A stretch of DNA of 23,803 nucleotides from Thalassolituus sp034111725 (GCF_034111725.1 NZ_JAWUWR010000061.1:1-23803); one strand, 5' to 3'. Positions 1 to 7,906 are shown, counted from the first letter of the stretch. Translations and numbers: made by a program. Notes: generated by a model from the letters alone, not told the origin.

Positions 1-1279
1 CGGTAAACCTCGTATCCCATGTACTCATTAATTGGTTAAACCAACCTTCCCATTCAGTCTTTGAATATTCGCCCAATTTATGGCTTTCTAAGGCGACTAG
101 ACCTCCTTGGGCATTGAATATAGGTAGGGCTTTAAATTCGACTTCGGCATCAGGGATAATTGAGGTCTTTTCAGTATCTTTGTGTAAATGACTGCGTAAC
201 CAAGCTTCCCAATCATCTGTGCCCTCTGGCTTTTGTTCAATATTGATTTCAGGTGGCAACTCATTACGACTAGCCGGCAGCTCACGGGTAATTCTCGTGC
301 ACAACTCTTGGCAGACTTGGTTGTTGATATCACCGGGAAGTAGCACTAAGAAACGATGTAATTCTTGCGAATAGTAGGGCGTAGCGTTGGGCGGGCACAA
401 AGCTTTTAAGCGGCGAAAATAGTCGTTTGCTGCCGTGTTGTCGCTGATGCGTGAGGCGTCGGCACTGATAATAAGCAATTTAGGGTCATTAGTGATTGGC
501 TGGTCTTTTCGTGAGTGAGTGTTGGGATAGCTAGAGACGGCCAATGCGGGGTCGACGCTATTAATATCATGCTCGTTGACTAAATTAAGTGCACATAGGC
601 GATAGCGTTTGCCTAATGGACTGATCGCCATCCAACTGGGTACTTGGTCTCGATGCTGATTCAATAAGTTGAAATACCCCAGCCATACCTGATCTGAATC
701 GAGCTGACGAGTGACTTCGGCCTCCAACGAGATAGCAATGGTTGAAAGGCTGGCGGAAAACAAATTAACGCCGAGTAGGTCACTTTCTCTGCAATCTAGC
801 GCTCGGCATAAAGCTGGGTTGGCCAACCGCACAATCCAGTTGTCATCGGTCAGTAGCATGGCTTGATCGGCGACAATAGCCTCTTGCATGTGTTCTAGGC
901 GCTGCAAAAGGGCATGTTGCTTGAGCCCTTCATGGATGTGCATCGTGAGCGTATGGTTGTCCCATGGCTTAGCAACAAAGCGATGAACAACACCATCTTT
1001 CCAAGCTTGCTGTAGTGCTTTGTAGTCCACCTGACCCGACAGCAGCAATCGATAGGTAGCAGGGGATAGGCGCCGCACCTCTTCGCATAGAGAGATGCCG
1101 TCGCGACCAGGCATTTTATAGTCTGTGACCATTAGGTGAATCTTTTCACGTTGAATGATCTCCAGCGCTTCTTCACCATCATGAGCTTCGAATAGTTGAT
1201 AGGGCTCCGGACGTAGCATGCGTCTTAGTGCCTGAATAATGCCGTTTTCATCATCGACGAGTAGAACATTCACCTGCAT
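1..1279 (-). CDS. Response regulator with PAS and degenerate GGDEF/EAL-like output (3' end missing)
   Basis: The first 426 residues are visible; the gene continues beyond the left edge. Residues 1-120 form a receiver of the kind found before cyclic-di-GMP output domains: acidic pocket D9-D10, phosphoacceptor D53 in VTDYKMPGRDG, and the lysine of FVAKPW. A PAS-like segment follows at about 125-225. Residues about 265-340 align with a GGDEF domain, but the signature is replaced by QELHRF (about 305-310), so cyclase activity is unlikely. From about 385 the protein resembles the start of an EAL domain (PIFNAQGGLVALES), with E398 followed by S-H where EAL has A-L. The start is ATG at 1279 with AGGGG five bases upstream. 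It is divergent from the HTH regulator at 1444. Whether the remaining EAL residues are intact cannot be seen. Role inferred: phosphorylation-controlled cyclic-di-GMP sensing or breakdown. Confidence 0.8.
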   Translation of the reverse strand, partial: MQVNVLLVDDENGIIQALRRMLRPEPYQLFEAHDGEEALEIIQREKIHLMVTDYKMPGRDGISLCEEVRRLSPATYRLLLSGQVDYKALQQAWKDGVVHRFVAKPWDNHTLTMHIHEGLKQHALLQRLEHMQEAIVADQAMLLTDDNWIVRLANPALCRALDCRESDLLGVNLFSASLSTIAISLEAEVTRQLDSDQVWLGYFNLLNQHRDQVPSWMAISPLGKRYRLCALNLVNEHDINSVDPALAVSSYPNTHSRKDQPITNDPKLLIISADASRISDNTAANDYFRRLKALCPPNATPYYSQELHRFLVLLPGDINNQVCQELCTRITRELPASRNELPPEINIEQKPEGTDDWEAWLRSHLHKDTEKTSIIPDAEVEFKALPIFNAQGGLVALESHKLGEYSKTEWEGWFNQLMSTWDTRFT

Positions 1280-1382
1280 GGGAACCCCTATTTCAGCTAT
1301 ACACCGTTGTTGGGTGCGAATCATTACCCATGTGCAGAATCACAATTACGGTACAGGATTAAAAAAATCCGTCGAATTCACC

Positions 1383-1409
1383 TTGCAATAACGCTGGGCT
1401 ATCTATACT
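1383..1409 (+). promoter_or_regulatory. Candidate sigma70-type promoter for the HTH regulator/hybrid kinase unit
   Basis: TTGCAA at 1383-1388 and TATACT at 1404-1409 resemble -35 and -10 boxes. The 15-base spacer is short (16 if the -35 is read as CTTGCA). The -10 overlaps a palindrome. A transcript starting near 1416 would leave about 28 bases of leader before the GTG at 1444. No experimental support is available. Confidence 0.35.
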
Positions 1410-1421
1410 GAATTCAGTGTA
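1404..1421. promoter_or_regulatory. Palindromic candidate operator
   Basis: ACTGAATTCAGT at 1407-1418 is a perfect 12-base palindrome. Including flanks it becomes an 18-base dyad with one mismatched pair (TATACTGAATTCAGTGTA). It overlaps the candidate -10 box and would cover the transcription start of the regulator at 1444. It also lies between divergent signalling genes. Autoregulation by the adjacent HTH protein is inference. Confidence 0.4.
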
Positions 1422-1443
1422 GTTACCAAATTGAGAGTTTGCT

Positions 1444-1989
1444 GTGCGGGAAAAACAAGCACTTACAACAGGCGAGGTAGCGAAATACTGCGGAGTTAAC
1501 TTCCGTACAGTCATTCGCTGGATCGAGCGCGGTCACCTCGACGCATACAAGCTTCCAGGGCGCGGAGATAATCGCATCCCAGTGGACAGCTTTGTCGATT
1601 TTCTGAATAACAACAATATGCCAATACCAGAAGAGCTCGATCTGGGCGGGCATAAATTAGTGCTATTAGCGGATGTAGATGATCTATCTGCTGATGTTGC
1701 GGCCTGCGTTCGACGAGCTGGGTGGGATCTAATGGTGACATCTGATCCAATACATTTTGGTTGGTTGATCAGTCAGCATCAACCTGCTGCAGTCGCTATT
1801 ACGCAAATGCAGTATGAAGCGTCAGTCAATCGTCTGTTGAAAGACAGCGATGCGAAGGATGTGTTACGCATTTGCATATCTCTGGGAGGCGTTTCAGGTA
1901 CGGCTGCGCGAGATGGCTGGATTCATTTAAGTTGGCCAACAGATCAACCGCAATTTGTATTGCAATTAACCAATAATGTAGCGGCTTAA
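1444..1989 (+). CDS. Excisionase/MerR-type HTH regulator with pseudo-receiver domain
   Basis: This is a 181-residue predicted DNA-binding regulator. Residues about 7-55 form an HTH_17 (excisionase/MerR-like) domain: LTTGEVAKYCGVNFRTVIRWIERG, followed by a wing with LPGRGDNRIP. Residues about 70-180 look like a receiver fold, beginning HKLVLLADVDD. The position expected for the phosphoacceptor aspartate, after HQPAAVAI, is I119/T120, and no conserved lysine motif is evident near the end, so it is probably a pseudo-receiver. The start is GTG; GAGAG lies about eight bases upstream and no ATG is better placed. A hybrid histidine kinase begins 42 bases downstream, so the two are probably co-transcribed. 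The pseudo-receiver may be a docking domain for the kinase instead of a phosphorylation target (inference). Confidence 0.8.
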   Translation: MREKQALTTGEVAKYCGVNFRTVIRWIERGHLDAYKLPGRGDNRIPVDSFVDFLNNNNMPIPEELDLGGHKLVLLADVDDLSADVAACVRRAGWDLMVTSDPIHFGWLISQHQPAAVAITQMQYEASVNRLLKDSDAKDVLRICISLGGVSGTAARDGWIHLSWPTDQPQFVLQLTNNVAA

Positions 1990-2031
1990 GCGTTAATTTA
2001 GGCTGGCCGGTTCAGGTCAAGGGATATTGCT

Positions 2032-4089
2032 ATGCTTTGGTACTGGATTCTGCCTGTTATTGCCGTACTTATTGCCATTATTATTATTCAAGAATTGTCT
2101 CGGCGACGGTTTCAGTCGGAACGTTCAGATTTACTGCAATCTGCGCAACAGTTACAGCTAATTTGGAATCATCTACCTGATTCTATTCTAGAAATTCTTC
2201 AAGACGGCACCATCATTAAAAGTAATCGCATTTCGGAATATTTCGATTGTGAGTTGTTGGTGGGGCATAAGATCGGCGAATGCTTAGCGCCAGAGCAACA
2301 TTCGGTATTTTTGAATTCTCTCTCTCTCGCGATCGAGACTCTTACCCCTCAGTCTTATCAAATTGAACTGATAGGATTACACGGAAAAAAAGTAGTCTTG
2401 TCCAACCAATTAGTACCGATTGTACGAGCAACTACGTTAGCTTCTTTATTGGTTATTAGTCGCAATATCACTGAAGTGTCAAATGCTCAAAGCGTACTCA
2501 AGCAGCAAAAGAAATTTGCTGAAGATACTAGCACTGCAAAAAGCCGATTTTTGGCTAGTATGAGCCATGAAATACGCACTCCGATGAACGGCCTTCTGGG
2601 GATGGTGTCGCTTTTAGAAGGCACTGAAATGACATCTGAACAGCAAGGGTATTTACGAACAATATCGCACTCATCCGAACATTTACTTGCGATCGTTAAT
2701 GATGTGTTGGATCTGTCGAAAATCGAAGCAAATAAACTAACGCTAAATGCGGCTCCTTTCGATTTAAATGATATGGCCTTGCGCGTGATTGAAATTGTTA
2801 GCCCTAAAGCACGCGAAAAATCGTTAGCGATACAATTATTCTTTGAAGATGGCGTGCCATCTCATGTCGTTGGCGATCCTACGCGGATTCGACAAGTGCT
2901 GATGAATCTTTTAACCAATGCTATTAAATTTACTGATGAAGGCCATGTTCTGTTAAGAACTGTCTTGGTTCGCCAAGTCGATAACAATGCCACCTTGCGT
3001 TTTAGCGTTGAAGACAGTGGTATTGGTATCCCTCCAGATCAAGCAATGTCATTGTTTGAAGAGTATAGCTTTGCCCATGGTGCAATATCGGCAAATCAAG
3101 GGGGAACAGGGTTGGGGTTGAATATTTGCCAGCGCCTAGCAAATTTAATGGGTGGTAAAATAGGCGTTGTGAGCAGTCCTGGAATTGGCTCTTGTTTTTG
3201 GATGGATATTACTTTGCCTATCGCCGCCATAGAGGCCGAAAATCTAGCCGCGACAGCTTCAGTTACTATCAAAAAAGACTACGACATATGGGTGGCAGAT
3301 TCTTTAGCGATTAATCGTGCTTTGGTGGTATCGGTTGTTCGCAAGATGGGTTTTCTCGTTCGTCAGTTTGAAAATATGGAATCTTTGACGACGGAACTCG
3401 GTCAGCATCAGCCTAGCGTGCTGGTCATCTCCAATGCATTGTATCGGAAAGCTGAGTTTGAAAGCGCGCGAGACGCAGTTAGAGAGAAGGGAGGACGAAT
3501 TGCAGTGACCGCCGATGACGGTTTTTTTGAGGGTAGTCATCGCCTTTCTAATTCCGGTATGGATGCTTCTTGGGAATGGCCGATAGGACAAGAAGAAGTG
3601 AAGCGAATTTTACTTCGTTTGCTGGATAAAACGCGTCCTGTGTCCGACATTATCACGCGCTTTAATCATGAGGAGAGCGATAATAAGACATTGCTCAAAG
3701 GCATCAATATTTTATTGGCAGAGGACAATCCCGTTAATCAGAAGGTGGTTACGCAGATATTGCGTCATCTCGGTTGCGAGGTGGCTGTAGTTGCACATGG
3801 TGGGGAAGTATTGCGTTATTTAGAGAACTCTCGCCCTGACATCATTTTAATGGATTGTCATATGCCGTTTATGGATGGTGTAGAAGCCACGGTCGCCATT
3901 CGAGCAAATCCAGATATCTGTGATATTCCAATTATTGCTCTCTCTGCCGATGCAATGGAAGAGCAACGGCAACTATGTGAAGACGTGGGGATGGACGGTT
4001 ATTTAACTAAACCTGTTCGCCTGCAGGATATGAGGCAGGCGTTGCAGGTATTTAGCCAGCCTCTCACAAAACGCTTCCATAAGGGATAA
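2032..4089 (+). CDS. Membrane hybrid histidine kinase: TM-PAS-HisKA-HATPase-pseudoREC-REC
   Basis: This is a 685-residue sensor kinase. One N-terminal membrane helix (about 3-20) precedes a cytoplasmic PAS-like domain (about 40-150). The HisKA H-box SMSHEIRTPMNG contains the phosphorylated H179. The HATPase domain shows the N-box NLLTNAIKF (N296), DSGIGIP and GGTGLGL. A first receiver-like domain (about 414-535) has S467-N468 where the acceptor Asp belongs and should be inactive. The second receiver (about 560-678) is complete: E564/D565, phosphoacceptor D608 in LMDCHMP, and K660 in LTKP. No Hpt domain is present, so a relay would need a separate Hpt protein. There is no large periplasmic domain, so sensing is probably cytoplasmic, through PAS. 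RBS AAGGGA sits seven bases before ATG. The 3' end overlaps the next gene, on the other strand, by 26 bases. Confidence 0.92.
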   Translation: MLWYWILPVIAVLIAIIIIQELSRRRFQSERSDLLQSAQQLQLIWNHLPDSILEILQDGTIIKSNRISEYFDCELLVGHKIGECLAPEQHSVFLNSLSLAIETLTPQSYQIELIGLHGKKVVLSNQLVPIVRATTLASLLVISRNITEVSNAQSVLKQQKKFAEDTSTAKSRFLASMSHEIRTPMNGLLGMVSLLEGTEMTSEQQGYLRTISHSSEHLLAIVNDVLDLSKIEANKLTLNAAPFDLNDMALRVIEIVSPKAREKSLAIQLFFEDGVPSHVVGDPTRIRQVLMNLLTNAIKFTDEGHVLLRTVLVRQVDNNATLRFSVEDSGIGIPPDQAMSLFEEYSFAHGAISANQGGTGLGLNICQRLANLMGGKIGVVSSPGIGSCFWMDITLPIAAIEAENLAATASVTIKKDYDIWVADSLAINRALVVSVVRKMGFLVRQFENMESLTTELGQHQPSVLVISNALYRKAEFESARDAVREKGGRIAVTADDGFFEGSHRLSNSGMDASWEWPIGQEEVKRILLRLLDKTRPVSDIITRFNHEESDNKTLLKGINILLAEDNPVNQKVVTQILRHLGCEVAVVAHGGEVLRYLENSRPDIILMDCHMPFMDGVEATVAIRANPDICDIPIIALSADAMEEQRQLCEDVGMDGYLTKPVRLQDMRQALQVFSQPLTKRFHKG

Positions 4090-4465
4090 AACGATTATCG
4101 GTCAGTGCTTTCAATTCTCGGATAACGGCTTTTTCTGGTAAGCGTTTAACTTGGCGTAAATAACGAAAAATCCATATCGCTGGGTTTTTGGCTTTCGCTT
4201 GAAAACCCGATAAGATCATTTCGGCCTGAGTATAAAAAAAGGCGAGTTCAATTAAGGTGTCATCACTCAATGTTGGAATGACGTCCAACCAGATATCTTC
4301 GCTTTGTTGAATCCAACAGGCTCCTTGCTGTAAGTCCTCAGCAGTTAGCGTTAAGGCATCTTTGCCTTGTTCGCGCAGTACCGTACTTTGCTCTGCAAGG
4401 CGTTGTAGCGTTGCGGAATCAGGACGAGTGATTGTGGGCAGTGATGGGTCCCATTGATCGATCAT
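4064..4465 (-). CDS. Conserved-looking small protein of unknown function
   Basis: A 133-residue soluble protein that I do not recognise. It is predicted to be mostly helical, with no signal peptide and no clear membrane segment. The C-terminal third is rich in basic and aromatic residues (IWIFRYLRQVKRLPEKAVIREL) and looks like a conserved core. The start ATG at 4465 has GGGT about five bases upstream. It converges on the hybrid kinase with a 26-base overlap of the 3' ends. It is divergent from the small ORF at 4496, leaving only 30 bases between starts. The codon pattern is similar to its neighbours, which supports a real gene. No function is proposed. Confidence 0.7.
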   Translation of the reverse strand: MIDQWDPSLPTITRPDSATLQRLAEQSTVLREQGKDALTLTAEDLQQGACWIQQSEDIWLDVIPTLSDDTLIELAFFYTQAEMILSGFQAKAKNPAIWIFRYLRQVKRLPEKAVIRELKALTDNRFIPYGSVL

Positions 4466-4495
4466 TATTTACCCTATGACGATTGATTGATAAAA

Positions 4496-4666
4496 ATGGT
4501 TTTATTGAACCTATTTGTCGTGGCGCTTTCTGATGCTGCCTATCGCAACAAGTCGCTATTTGAAGAATACACCAATCCAAGCTTCAATATCTCGGAAAAC
4601 ACAGTTTTCTTGTTTTACCTAACGACGTTGTGGGCTACCTTTGGCATTATAGAAACATTGGTTTAG
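4496..4666 (+). CDS. Possible 56-residue membrane protein
   Basis: A short ORF from ATG 4496 to TAG 4664-4666 fills the space between the minus-strand gene and the acyltransferase. Its product has a hydrophobic start (MVLLNLFVVAL), a polar middle (YRNKSLFEEYTNPSFN) and a hydrophobic C-terminal segment (VFLFYLTTLWATFGIIETLV), suggesting one or two membrane helices. No clear Shine-Dalgarno precedes the ATG; TTG at 4487 is an alternative start. Its stop lies 15 bases before the acyltransferase ATG, as in a coupled operon. The balanced composition argues for coding, but the length alone would not rule out chance. Confidence 0.45.
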   Translation: MVLLNLFVVALSDAAYRNKSLFEEYTNPSFNISENTVFLFYLTTLWATFGIIETLV

Positions 4667-4681
4667 AGGTTGTCACAACCC

Positions 4682-5824
4682 ATGCATGATCCGTATTTTG
4701 ACATACGTCCGTACAACGATAATGAAGTGTCGGGGGTTATTACTAAGCTCAGTCAGTCTCACGAATTGCGAAGAGCTTTGGCGGCTTATCGCTTTCCGAA
4801 GAGCCCTGCATGGACGAAGCCTGCACTCTATTGGTTGGTTGGATGGCACCTTCGGCGGCGCTTGGGTGCGATGACGAGTGTCGAGGAGGTGCAGACTTGG
4901 CTAGTGCGTTGGATTGAAGAGCTGATTAGCAAAACGACGTCGCGGGTTGAGGTCTCTGGTCTTGATCGAATGGTGAGTGGAGCGTCTTATTTGTGGCTCT
5001 CGAATCATCGTGATATCGCAATGGATCCGACCTTAATTAATTTTTCATTGCATCGTCAAGGTTGGCCCACAGCTCGTATTGCCATTGGTGATAACCTATT
5101 GCGTAATCCAGTGTTAGCCGATGTTATGCGTCTGAATAAAAGCTTCGTGGTTAAACGCTCTGCTGCCAGTAAGCGTCAGAAATTAACTGAACTCCAACGA
5201 TTATCGGGTTACATCAAGCAGTCGTTAGATCAAGGTCACTCGGTGTGGTTAGCGCAACGAGAAGGACGTGCGAAAGACAGTCGCGACAAAACGGATACAG
5301 CGGTTCTGAAAATGCTTGCGCTCAGTGGTCGCGAACTGAAAGATGACTTTGCGACGACGCTAACCTCTCTGCGTCCTGTGCCCGTGTTAGTTCAGTATGA
5401 ATGGGATCCTTGTGACGTATTAAAGGCGAGGGAGTTGGTTGCTCGCACAGAGGGCGCGCCTTATGCCAAAGCAGCTAACGAAGATACCCAAAGTGTTATT
5501 CGAGGGCTAACCGGTTATAAAGGACATGTTCGTGTATGCTTCGGCTCGCCATTAAAAGGCGACATGTTGGCTGATGCCAATGCGATGGCCGCAGAGATCG
5601 ATCGACAAATTAAGGCATTGGCCGTTGTGATGCCGGTTCATCGCGCGGCGTTATCCCTACTACAGAGCCAATTTAACCTTGCCACCGATGTAAGCCCTGG
5701 CCACGTTGATGACATTTGTTGTCGTGCCTTGCTAGCTCGAGTTCACAATGAACCAGAAACCGTGGTACGTCGTTTGTTATTAAACTATGCGGCCCCGTTA
5801 ATTGAAGATGAGAGATTGATATGA
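4682..5824 (+). CDS. PlsC-like glycerolipid acyltransferase family protein
   Basis: This is a 380-residue protein of the 1-acyl-glycerol-3-phosphate acyltransferase superfamily. The catalytic-type motif SNHRDIAMDP holds H109 and D115 (counting from ATG 4682). The spacing is H-X5-D if the second Asp is used, one more than the usual H-X4-D. A second motif, QREGRAKDS, corresponds to the substrate-binding EGxR block. No clear membrane helix is seen, apart from a mildly hydrophobic stretch near residues 48-56. I chose ATG 4682 because AGAGG (4665-4669) lies 12 bases upstream; an in-frame TTG at 4670 directly abuts that RBS and is unlikely. Its stop overlaps the next gene in ATGA. The substrate cannot be told from sequence; a phospholipid or related acyl transfer at the inner membrane is the family expectation. 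Confidence 0.8.
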   Translation: MHDPYFDIRPYNDNEVSGVITKLSQSHELRRALAAYRFPKSPAWTKPALYWLVGWHLRRRLGAMTSVEEVQTWLVRWIEELISKTTSRVEVSGLDRMVSGASYLWLSNHRDIAMDPTLINFSLHRQGWPTARIAIGDNLLRNPVLADVMRLNKSFVVKRSAASKRQKLTELQRLSGYIKQSLDQGHSVWLAQREGRAKDSRDKTDTAVLKMLALSGRELKDDFATTLTSLRPVPVLVQYEWDPCDVLKARELVARTEGAPYAKAANEDTQSVIRGLTGYKGHVRVCFGSPLKGDMLADANAMAAEIDRQIKALAVVMPVHRAALSLLQSQFNLATDVSPGHVDDICCRALLARVHNEPETVVRRLLLNYAAPLIEDERLI

Positions 5825-6927
5825 AGTTTATGCTGTATCTGCACTTATTGGCGGTAACACTTGTCCTTTCGGGGTGCCCGGAGCTAGGACGGCATTGGAG
5901 TGATCAAGAGGAAACGCTACAGGTTGATTACTACAAGACACAGTGCGATAAGAATTCCGCTGATATTTGCTTTCGTACACGCGAGCTGAGCACCGATAGC
6001 TGGGGAGTATCGGACGCTAATTTGTCAGGATTTACCGATTTTGTTTGGGGTCATCGTTACACCATTAATGTGACCACGTCTTTTGATAGCAATGGTAATC
6101 CCAGTTCTTATTCATATAACAGCATCGAAGAAGATGTGACGGTGGTGACCACGGATACGCCTTTTCAAATTAACCTATACACAGAGAATGGTGTAATAAC
6201 TCAATTGAGCGCAGATGCTTGGTATCTTGGTGGTGAGAAAAGTTTTATCTGTATAAGCGATTGTGAAGTATTGGCGACAGCTGTTAGCAATCAGTACATC
6301 GTTGTTGGTGAATTTAGTGTGGATGCGGGTGAGTTAACGTTAGATCAGGTTATTTGTTCTAGTAGTGAAGAAGACTTTAGTAGCGATTGTGAAGGGGAAA
6401 CTGAAGTCGATTGGCAAATCGCTCCTTTTTTGAGTGACTGTGGCAAATCTACGGCATCCTTGTGCTATTTATATCGCTTAAATAGCTCAGATAATTGGGA
6501 GATTTTACCGGTTGATATTGCCGATTTTAGTTACGATTGGGGCTATCGCTACGATATTACCGTGCAACAAACTCGGTCTAGTTCGGGAGCGATTACGGCA
6601 GCGAGTTTAGTCACTGACGACAGTTCTCCGATTGATTACACAGGCAGTAGTTATACCTACAAAATCATTTTATTAGGTGGCGCCTTGGACAATGACTCGA
6701 CCGGAGTGATTACTCTTTATGATGGAGCTCAAGAACTTAACTGCAGCCAATATAGTCAATGCAGCGATCTCAATACTGCGATTGATAATGACGAGTGGCT
6801 ATTAGTCGAGGTCTTTACTGATGGCAGCGATGTTGTTGCTACCGATTTAGTATGCAATGACGCTAATATCGATAACTTTAATAGCTGTGTAACAGATGAA
6901 GATGACGTTACTTGGTCGATAGAGTAA
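5821..6927 (+). CDS. Lipoprotein with two DUF4377-like repeats
   Basis: This is a 368-residue secreted protein. Residues 1-18 are a lipoprotein signal ending in the lipobox LSGC, with lipidated Cys19. Two homologous units follow. Each has a Cys pair, a Trp, a Gly-Phe or Asp-Phe, a W-G-[HY]-R-Y core and alternating beta strands: C..ICFRTRE..W..FTDFVWGHRYTINV (about 40-80) and C..LCYLYRL..W..ADFSYDWGYRYDITV (about 203-243). This pattern resembles DUF4377, a domain found in bacterial envelope lipoproteins. Each unit ends in a shared Cys-rich tail (DQVICSS, TDLVCND). The paired cysteines suggest disulphides. It is acidic and rich in Ser, Asp and Thr. The start overlaps the acyltransferase stop (ATGA), so translation is coupled, and a strong terminator follows. 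Function is unknown. Confidence 0.8.
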   Translation: MKFMLYLHLLAVTLVLSGCPELGRHWSDQEETLQVDYYKTQCDKNSADICFRTRELSTDSWGVSDANLSGFTDFVWGHRYTINVTTSFDSNGNPSSYSYNSIEEDVTVVTTDTPFQINLYTENGVITQLSADAWYLGGEKSFICISDCEVLATAVSNQYIVVGEFSVDAGELTLDQVICSSSEEDFSSDCEGETEVDWQIAPFLSDCGKSTASLCYLYRLNSSDNWEILPVDIADFSYDWGYRYDITVQQTRSSSGAITAASLVTDDSSPIDYTGSSYTYKIILLGGALDNDSTGVITLYDGAQELNCSQYSQCSDLNTAIDNDEWLLVEVFTDGSDVVATDLVCNDANIDNFNSCVTDEDDVTWSIE

Positions 6928-6951
6928 TTGCATCGAAAGCTAGGTTGTAAT

Positions 6952-6981
6952 AGCCCAGTAAAAATAGCTTTTTACTGGGCT
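6952..6981. terminator. Bidirectional intrinsic terminator
   Basis: AGCCCAGTAAAAA (6952-6964) pairs perfectly over 13 bases with TTTTTACTGGGCT (6969-6981) around the four-base loop TAGC. The GC-rich base of the stem with the A/T tract inside it gives a usable U-run in both directions. It lies between the convergent ends at 6927 and 6991. Confidence 0.85.
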
Positions 6982-6990
6982 GTGAAATGA

Positions 6991-7785
6991 TTAATTCTGA
7001 CGATTAAGCAGTTCAGTTATTTTCATATCGACCTTTTCACGAACGCTTGAATCGGGAAACTCTTCGTTCGCTTTACGGAAGTAATCTAAAGCCTTCATGC
7101 GGTTAGCATCTTTGTTATATGGACTCATGAAAATAAGGCCTAACTGATACAAAGACTTGGCGCGCATTTCTTCGCCAGATGCGACATTTTCGTACACTAT
7201 GTTATATACGGCTTCTGCATCCGCCGTGCGATCTTCAGCAATTGCACGCTCGCTCATTGGATTTAGATCAGCATCGTATGGCGTTAAATCTTGTGCCAAT
7301 AAAGCTTCGCGATCCACTTCTTTGAGCAACTGTGCCGCGTGGTCTGTCACTGGTGCTTCATCACGTTTCTGCAGCATTTCTATGTGATCTTGAATGCGAG
7401 TGGTGAGTAGTGAATTAGGAAATTCTTCGCGATGGCGCTGTAAATATTGACGCGCTTTTTCATCATCACGATCATCGTTAAAACGGTTCATGTAAATCAA
7501 TGCGATTTGATATAGGGCCAATGATTTCATATTGGTGCTGTAATCTGGATTATTGTATCCCAGCATGTACGTCTGAATGGCTTCAGGTGCTTTACCACGA
7601 CCAATAGATTGCATTGAGTAGGTGAGTAGATCTGGCTCGTCTTTGAGTGCTGCAGCAGAACGCACTTTAATATTTTCGTCGTGGCGTGCAATGGCATGAA
7701 CACCAGAGCCGGCAATCACTAAAGGGGCAGGAGCGGCACAACCACTCAATGCAACAATGGCGGCTAATCCAATTATTCTTATCAT
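6991..7785 (-). CDS. Lipoprotein with two TPR/Sel1-like repeat units
   Basis: A 264-residue lipoprotein when started at ATG 7785. The signal MIRIIGLAAIVALSGC puts the lipidated Cys at residue 16, and GGAT lies about seven bases upstream of this ATG. The next ATG upstream (7797) would add MDSQ in front of the signal and has no RBS. The body holds two similar helical units: KSLALYQIALIYMNRF with ARQYLQRHREEFPNS, and AKSLYQLGLIFMSPYN with ALDYFRKANEEFPDS. Both pair a helix-turn-helix with a conserved EEFP[ND]S ending, as in TPR or Sel1 solenoids that mediate protein contacts. It is a separate unit downstream of the response regulator, in the same direction. Role is unknown; envelope assembly or scaffolding is a guess. 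Confidence 0.75.
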   Translation of the reverse strand: MIRIIGLAAIVALSGCAAPAPLVIAGSGVHAIARHDENIKVRSAAALKDEPDLLTYSMQSIGRGKAPEAIQTYMLGYNNPDYSTNMKSLALYQIALIYMNRFNDDRDDEKARQYLQRHREEFPNSLLTTRIQDHIEMLQKRDEAPVTDHAAQLLKEVDREALLAQDLTPYDADLNPMSERAIAEDRTADAEAVYNIVYENVASGEEMRAKSLYQLGLIFMSPYNKDANRMKALDYFRKANEEFPDSSVREKVDMKITELLNRQN

Positions 7786-7906
7786 TTGGCTATCCATGAT
7801 CGGTGGAATGAAATACCCAGCCGCACACAGAGTGTTTTGGCTAAGTTCTTAATCTCAGTCTAAACAGGCGGCATAGGAATGGGAAGAGCGAAGGGGGTCC
7901 AAACGA

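Noticed and set aside
97..333. Short minus-strand ORF inside the left-edge response regulator
   Set aside because: It is a different frame of the same strand within a supported receiver/PAS/GGDEF-like gene and has no RBS.
4670..4681. TTG start for the acyltransferase
   Set aside because: It directly abuts the AGAGG RBS, so no spacing is left; ATG 4682 is better placed.
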